Shown here piece by piece: positions 25,305 through 29,526 of a DNA stretch of 29,526 nt. The notes beneath the pieces are model-generated. The model saw nothing but the letters and a program-made list of their open reading frames with translations. It was not told the origin of the DNA and did not search any database. Positions within the stretch are counted from its first letter, which is position 1; the number at the start of each line of letters is the position of its first letter. Origin of the DNA: an uncultured Lentisphaeria bacterium (GTDB lineage Bacteria; Verrucomicrobiota; Lentisphaeria; Victivallales; Victivallaceae). Position numbers and translations under genes: made by a program. The DNA lies in NCBI GenBank assembly GCA_937888615.1, contig CALABZ010000302.1, forward strand, positions 1 to 29,526. Direction: 5' to 3'.

Positions 25305-26126
25305 TCAGAGTTCGATGAGAACGGCTTCGGACTGGCAGAGCAGGCGGCGGCGGATCATGGTATAACCCATACCGGCACTGATGATCATAAAGGTGTCTGT
25401 CTTCTCGTTATAGAAAGTCCCGTAGTCGAATCGGGTTCCGTAACGGGAGGATGTTTTTAACGGTCCCCAGAAAGGCATTCGAATCTGCCCGCCGTGGGTA
25501 TGACCACATAGCGCAAGCCTGAATTTCTTTAATATGTCGCGACGCCCCATATTGATAACCGTATCGGGGTTATGGGCGGCCAGAATGCGAAAACCGTCCG
25601 GAAATTCGGAAGGAGGAGACGGCTGGCCGGATTTACTGTCGTCGGTGCCGAAAATGCACAGGCCGTCACGGCAATACCATTCTTGAAGGATCAATTGAAA
25701 TCCGCCAAGCGCGAAATACCCCCGCCATTGTTCGACGCTGATCCAGCGGCGGCGGCGTTCCCAGTTGCCGGCAATGGCGATCTTAACCGGGGCGGATATT
25801 TCTTTCAAGGCGGCCGCCGCATCCGTCAGATAGCACATGAACGAGAGTAAATCGCCGCCGAATATCACCAGGTCGGGCTTGCAGAGCTCGGCATAGCTTA
25901 TGACGTCGTGGATCATATCCCGATAGGTGTCGGCGTCCTGCCGCCAATGAAGGTCCGAGAAAAAGAGAATTCGCTTGCCATAGGGAACGGGAAACGGAGG
26001 CTGGTATTCCACCAGAACACTACGTTTCCCTGTAGCGGCAATGCGGCGATGGCGGTAATCGGTCAGATGCCGCCAGTCGCCGAGGCGATGTTTGAAACTG
26101 ACGTTTGCCGCGTCAGGCTTCACCAT
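25305..26126 (-). CDS. Metallophosphoesterase (calcineurin-like), GNW variant
   Basis: 273 aa. Motifs in order: FFSDLHW (D58, H60), FGGDLL (D92), AGNWER (N121, W122), AAHNPD (H185), LCGHTHGGQ (H209, H211). This is the calcineurin-like fold of the YkuE/LpxG type, which acts on phosphodiester or pyrophosphate bonds, often in lipid or envelope precursors. The G-N-H motif normally carries a His that helps catalysis; Trp replaces it here, while all the metal ligands I can identify remain. There is no N-terminal membrane helix, unlike many YkuE proteins. The start codon lies inside the end of the GreA-like gene (14-base overlap), so translation is probably coupled. Confidence 0.9.
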   Translation of the reverse strand: MVKPDAANVSFKHRLGDWRHLTDYRHRRIAATGKRSVLVEYQPPFPVPYGKRILFFSDLHWRQDADTYRDMIHDVISYAELCKPDLVIFGGDLLSFMCYLTDAAAALKEISAPVKIAIAGNWERRRRWISVEQWRGYFALGGFQLILQEWYCRDGLCIFGTDDSKSGQPSPPSEFPDGFRILAAHNPDTVINMGRRDILKKFRLALCGHTHGGQIRMPFWGPLKTSSRYGTRFDYGTFYNEKTDTFMIISAGMGYTMIRRRLLCQSEAVLIEL

Positions 26127-28206
26127 TCAGAACCCTGATAATTTCCAGCGGCAGGGGCGAAACGCTCTGCAGTCTGCACGACGTACCATCGGGAAGTACT
26201 GTGGATTCGCCGACCGACTTGCCGAGCAGGGCTTCGCCCATCCTGGTTTTGTAGGAAATCCAATTTTTATCGGGATTGCCATCGCGGGCGCCGAGCAAGT
26301 AGTAGGTTTGCGTTCCGCCGTTGGCGGTCTTGATTTCGACGGTGCTGCCGATAATGGCGCGGTCCTTGACATGAACATTTCTGAAGTCCATCGGCTGGAT
26401 TGAACCAATATCATGCTCGAGTTCGCTGCGGCGGCGCGACAGGAAGTTGCGGCGTTCCTTGGCGGCATCGTATTCGGAATTTTCGCGGAAGTCGCCATGG
26501 GCGCGGGCGGTCTTCAGCGCTTCGCGGTTCTCGGGCTGCTGGCGGGTAATGATATCATCGAGTTCGTTACGCATGCTTTGATGGGAACTCATCGAAGTAT
26601 AAAGCTGTTCGACCGCCGAGCCCTGATGTTCATTCTGGCGATTGCCGGCGGCAAGGAGTTTTTCTCCGGCGCCGTTTTCCAGGTGTTCGCGGATTTTATC
26701 GGACACGCGGGCGAGCTTGACCAGCAAACTCTGCTGTTCACCGGTCATGAAACAGGTCGCATTCTGCAATGCGGAGGTGATCTGGGCGACATCACTGCCG
26801 GCATTGGCGATAATCAACTTCTGGAAGTCGGGCTTGTCCAGCAACAGCTTGCGCAAATCACGCTGGGCAGGCAGCCAGGCTTTCGACAGGCTTTCCATCG
26901 ACAATGCACGAATCACCCGATCGATTGTAATGGCCGCGACCAGCTCTTTGTCCACATTGCTGATATTGCGGAAAATCCAGACAATGATATCGTTGCTGAG
27001 GCGCGGCAGGGCGGAAACCGCATCGGCGAATTCCCGGTCTTCGGGATTGCAGATGACATTGATACAGCGCAGTGGCAAGGCCGAGGCCAACTGGGCCAGG
27101 AATTGATCGGAATAAACTTTGCTCAAAAGCTTGGAGACGGCTTCCAGCTTTTTCACCGGAATTTCAGCCATGACGGCGATTTTGGCCGGTTCCAGAGCCT
27201 GGTCTTCGGCCGGCATGAACGGCGCTTTGCCTTTCAGCGGTCCGAATACGTCCTCATAATTTGCATCATTCCGAAGGCGCGGCATGATCATGGCCACGAT
27301 TTCAGCAAGTTTGGAGCCTTCGCGAAGAGCCACATCGGGTTTGAGCTTGATAAAGAAATGTTTGAAATGCTCCAGTTCCTCCGTAGAGAAAGTGCCGCCG
27401 TCGGCGCCTTCTTCGAACAACAGGGTATGCACTTCCTCGATACTGCGTCCCAGACAGGAAGGACGATGGCTGCCGACGGCGGCGATAGCCACCGAATTCC
27501 ACCATGCATTGAAAGCATTCAGGTCGGCGAAATTGGCAGGGATCAGCGAAGACTGGGCGATTTTGCGAAGCTCCTCGGCGGAAAGCGTCAGGACACATTT
27601 ACGAGTTGCGATGTCACGGTAGTCGGAGGAGGAGAAGCGGGACCGGGGATCGAAGCCGGACAGTTTCAGCGTATCGGGCCCGGGTTCAAAAAACAACGCT
27701 TCAGAAAGGGCGATGTCAAGCGGAATCGCCAGTGAACCACCGCCGCTGATCAGGCTGACCCCGACCGAAGTCGTGATGCCGTCGATATTTCCCAGTATGC
27801 CCCAACGCGACGGATTGGCGATATAGGCGACCAATCCGGTCTTGAGTTTCAGGAGTTTGCGGCAGCGCTTGGCGACTTCCCGCGGCGGGATGGCCTGATC
27901 ACGGGCTCCCAGGGCACGGAAAAACGAACTTTTATTCAAAAACGGAGGCAGGAGGTTTTTGATAGACTCAACCAGTGCACGGCGGAAAAGCGGGGAATCG
28001 ACCGCATTCAATTCGGCTGCGGCCAGACAGAACTCGGCGCGGTGAGGTGCAAGGTTATCGCCCCAGGTCTCAATGAGAAACTCGAGGTGAGGAGCAATTT
28101 CAGGCGTGCTGAGATCGCCGCGTTTTGCAAATTCTTGAACCAATTGGTTCAGATACGTCCCGGAGTTGTCATCCGCCGCCGCCAAGAAAAGATCTTCTAA
28201 TTTCAT
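26113..28206 (-). CDS. greA: GreA-like transcript cleavage factor with long N-terminal extension
   Basis: 697 aa. The last ~160 residues are a complete GreA/GreB: an N-terminal coiled coil from about 540 with the acidic tip ARAHGDFRENSEYDAAKERR (tip acids D572 and E575), then the FKBP-like C-terminal domain (VKDRAIIGSTVEIKT ... ISYKTRMGEALLGKSVGE). GreA enters the RNA polymerase secondary channel and stimulates cleavage of backtracked RNA. Ordinary GreA is about 158 aa; the 530-residue extension is helical, rich in Leu and Ala, and of unknown function. Similarly long GreA proteins are known in Chlamydiae, so this points to PVC ancestry. It is the first gene of an operon with the metallophosphoesterase and DUF2293 genes. 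The symbol refers to the C-terminal domain. Confidence 0.88.
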   Translation of the reverse strand: MKLEDLFLAAADDNSGTYLNQLVQEFAKRGDLSTPEIAPHLEFLIETWGDNLAPHRAEFCLAAAELNAVDSPLFRRALVESIKNLLPPFLNKSSFFRALGARDQAIPPREVAKRCRKLLKLKTGLVAYIANPSRWGILGNIDGITTSVGVSLISGGGSLAIPLDIALSEALFFEPGPDTLKLSGFDPRSRFSSSDYRDIATRKCVLTLSAEELRKIAQSSLIPANFADLNAFNAWWNSVAIAAVGSHRPSCLGRSIEEVHTLLFEEGADGGTFSTEELEHFKHFFIKLKPDVALREGSKLAEIVAMIMPRLRNDANYEDVFGPLKGKAPFMPAEDQALEPAKIAVMAEIPVKKLEAVSKLLSKVYSDQFLAQLASALPLRCINVICNPEDREFADAVSALPRLSNDIIVWIFRNISNVDKELVAAITIDRVIRALSMESLSKAWLPAQRDLRKLLLDKPDFQKLIIANAGSDVAQITSALQNATCFMTGEQQSLLVKLARVSDKIREHLENGAGEKLLAAGNRQNEHQGSAVEQLYTSMSSHQSMRNELDDIITRQQPENREALKTARAHGDFRENSEYDAAKERRNFLSRRRSELEHDIGSIQPMDFRNVHVKDRAIIGSTVEIKTANGGTQTYYLLGARDGNPDKNWISYKTRMGEALLGKSVGESTVLPDGTSCRLQSVSPLPLEIIRVLNGEA

Positions 28207-28496
28207 AAAGCGTTATGTGTTGCTGGTGTTGAGGTTTTAAGATAGCTCCAGTTTTTCAACTGAACCAGTACAATACATGCGGTTTTCGTTTTTTGCAAAT
28301 CCGTTAATACGGAAAATCGTAATTTTGACGGTGCGACAGTTCGGATCACGGTCGGCATTCGCCCGGGCGAATCCGGCGGCAAATACAAGATTTTTACAAA
28401 AAAATCTCGTTCTCAACGCGAATTTTCCGCAACTTGTGCTATTTTAAAGAGTTATTAATGCCATATCTAATCATATTTTCAGGAAAGACAAAATTT

Positions 28497-29526
28497 ATGA
28501 GTAAATTCAGAACCCATACTTGTGGAGAATTGCGCAAAAGCAATGTCGGAGAAACGGTAAAACTGGCCGGCTGGGTCCATAGCGTCCGCGACCACGGCGG
28601 CGTAATCTTCATCGATTTGCGCGACCATTACGGAATCACCCAGGTGGTGATCAATCCGGAAAAGGCATTTCACCAGTCGCTGGAACGCTGGCGCGTGGAA
28701 AGCGTGATCGCATTCGCCGGCCAGCTCGTCGAACGCACCCCGGAAAATGTCAATCCCAAGATTCCAACCGGTGAAATCGAATTGGTTGCCGATGAAATGG
28801 AAGTCCTCGGCGAAGCCGAAGTCATTCCGTTCCAGGTGGCAAAAGACGACATGGCCCCGGAAGCCATGCGCCTCAAATATCGCTTCCTCGACCTCCGCCG
28901 CGACAAGCTCCAGAAAAATATCGTCCTCCGCAGCAATGTAATCGCCGCTATGCGCAAGTACATGTGGGCACACGGCTTCCATGAATTCCAAACCCCCATC
29001 CTTACCGCCAGCTCCCCGGAAGGCGCCCGTGACTACCTGGTCCCGAGCCGCCTGCATCCCGGTAAATTTTATGCGTTGCCGCAGGCTCCGCAACAGTTCA
29101 AACAGTTGCTGATGGTATCCGGTTTCGACCGTTATTTCCAGATTGCCCCCTGTTTCCGCGACGAAGATGCGCGGGCGGACCGCTCCCCGGGCGAATTCTA
29201 TCAGCTCGACATGGAAATGAGCTTTGTCGAACAGGAAGACATTTTCCAACTGGTCGAAGGGCTGATGCACTCCGTTTTCACCGAATTCAGCAGTAAACAG
29301 GTGGACGACCTGCCGTTTCCGCGAATTCCGTACCGTGAATCCATGCGCCGTTTCGGCAGCGACAAACCGGACCTCCGCAACCCGCTGGAAATGATCGACG
29401 TGTCCGACGTTTTCGCCGGATGCGGATTCAAGGCTTTCGCCGACGTGGTCGCACGCAAGGGCGTGGTTCGCGCCATCCGTGTGCCCCAGGTCGCGGACAA
29501 ATCGCGCAAATTCTTTGACGACATGA
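28497..29526 (+). CDS. aspS: Aspartyl-tRNA synthetase, N-terminal part (runs off the right edge)
   Basis: The frame from the ATG at 28497 is open for 343 codons to the end of the window. Residues 1-110 form the OB-fold anticodon-binding domain (VKLAGWVHSVRDHGGVIFIDLRDHYG). The class II catalytic domain follows: RYRFLDLRR-like KYRFLDLRRDKL (127-138), motif 1 region HEFQTPILTASSPEGARDYLVPSR (162-185, including the flipping loop), and motif 2 FRDEDARADRSPGEFYQLDMEMSF (220-243). The rest of the enzyme, including the GAD insertion and motif 3, lies outside. It charges tRNA-Asp (and perhaps tRNA-Asn) in the cytoplasm. AGGA lies 12 bases before the ATG, rather far; an extended -10 (TGCTATTTT, 28437-28445) is the only promoter hint. 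The gene is divergent from the GreA-like gene. Confidence 0.95.
   Translation, partial: MSKFRTHTCGELRKSNVGETVKLAGWVHSVRDHGGVIFIDLRDHYGITQVVINPEKAFHQSLERWRVESVIAFAGQLVERTPENVNPKIPTGEIELVADEMEVLGEAEVIPFQVAKDDMAPEAMRLKYRFLDLRRDKLQKNIVLRSNVIAAMRKYMWAHGFHEFQTPILTASSPEGARDYLVPSRLHPGKFYALPQAPQQFKQLLMVSGFDRYFQIAPCFRDEDARADRSPGEFYQLDMEMSFVEQEDIFQLVEGLMHSVFTEFSSKQVDDLPFPRIPYRESMRRFGSDKPDLRNPLEMIDVSDVFAGCGFKAFADVVARKGVVRAIRVPQVADKSRKFFDDM

Noticed and set aside
26413..27735. 440-codon + strand open frame opposite the GreA-like gene
   Set aside because: Antisense shadow; the - strand frame ends in an unmistakable GreA domain.

Overview
The window looks like chromosomal DNA from the PVC superphylum, most likely a Lentisphaerota (Victivallis-like) bacterium. 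This is inferred from gene content, not from a database search. The pointers are two DUF4838 proteins next to a pseudopilin with an FTLIELLVVIAIIGIL helix, two GntR regulators fused to LacI-type sensor domains, and a GreA-like protein with a very long N-terminal extension of the kind known from Chlamydiae.

Region 1 (1-1.4 kb) is a graveyard of IS66 transposons. It holds three C-terminal transposase remnants, two in + and one in - orientation, two tandem 49-bp copies of an IS66-type end, a diverged third end, two terminator-like hairpins, and a perfect 18-bp-arm palindrome exactly where two remnants meet head to head. 1.4-1.83 kb has no gene I can support.

Region 2 (1.8-9.8 kb, - strand, visibly A+T-richer than the right half) is one probable operon. 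It starts at a good sigma70-type promoter with an operator-like inverted repeat. The order is GntR/LacI regulator, pseudopilin, DUF4838 protein, DUF4838 protein with a CBM9-like C-terminus, and a small secreted protein of unknown function. It looks like an envelope/extracellular glycan-processing locus under a sugar-type regulator. It is bracketed by transposon debris: IS66 on the left, and on the right an ISL3 transposase remnant beside tRNA-Ser(GCU).

Region 3 (11.1-16.5 kb, G+C-richer) starts with 2-isopropylmalate synthase (leuA). Its roughly 310-nt leader has a strong promoter, a 39-codon ORF with clustered Ile/Leu codons (ISTISLLLRL) and a terminator-like hairpin, so it is a candidate leucine attenuator. 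leuA ends at the base next to the stop of a convergent class I/II aminotransferase. That gene is last in a - strand group: secreted helical protein, GntR/LacI regulator, aminotransferase.

Region 4 (16.5-21.6 kb, + strand) diverges from that group across an intergenic region carrying a perfect 22-bp palindrome and a second partial copy, probably the regulator's operators. The operon encodes a mutarotase-like (possibly DUF6786) protein, a polysaccharide deacetylase-family protein, an M24 'pita-bread' protein that has lost key metal ligands, and a TIM-barrel glycosidase-like protein interrupted by a single-base frameshift. Together with Region 3's regulator this is the best candidate for an undescribed catabolic system in the window.

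Region 5 (21.7-29.5 kb) looks like core genome: a V4R-domain protein; a TolC-family outer-membrane lipoprotein with a small Lys-rich partner, closed by a clear terminator; a - strand operon of a long GreA-like protein, a metallophosphoesterase with GNW in place of GNH, and a DUF2293 protein; and the start of aspS, cut off by the right edge.
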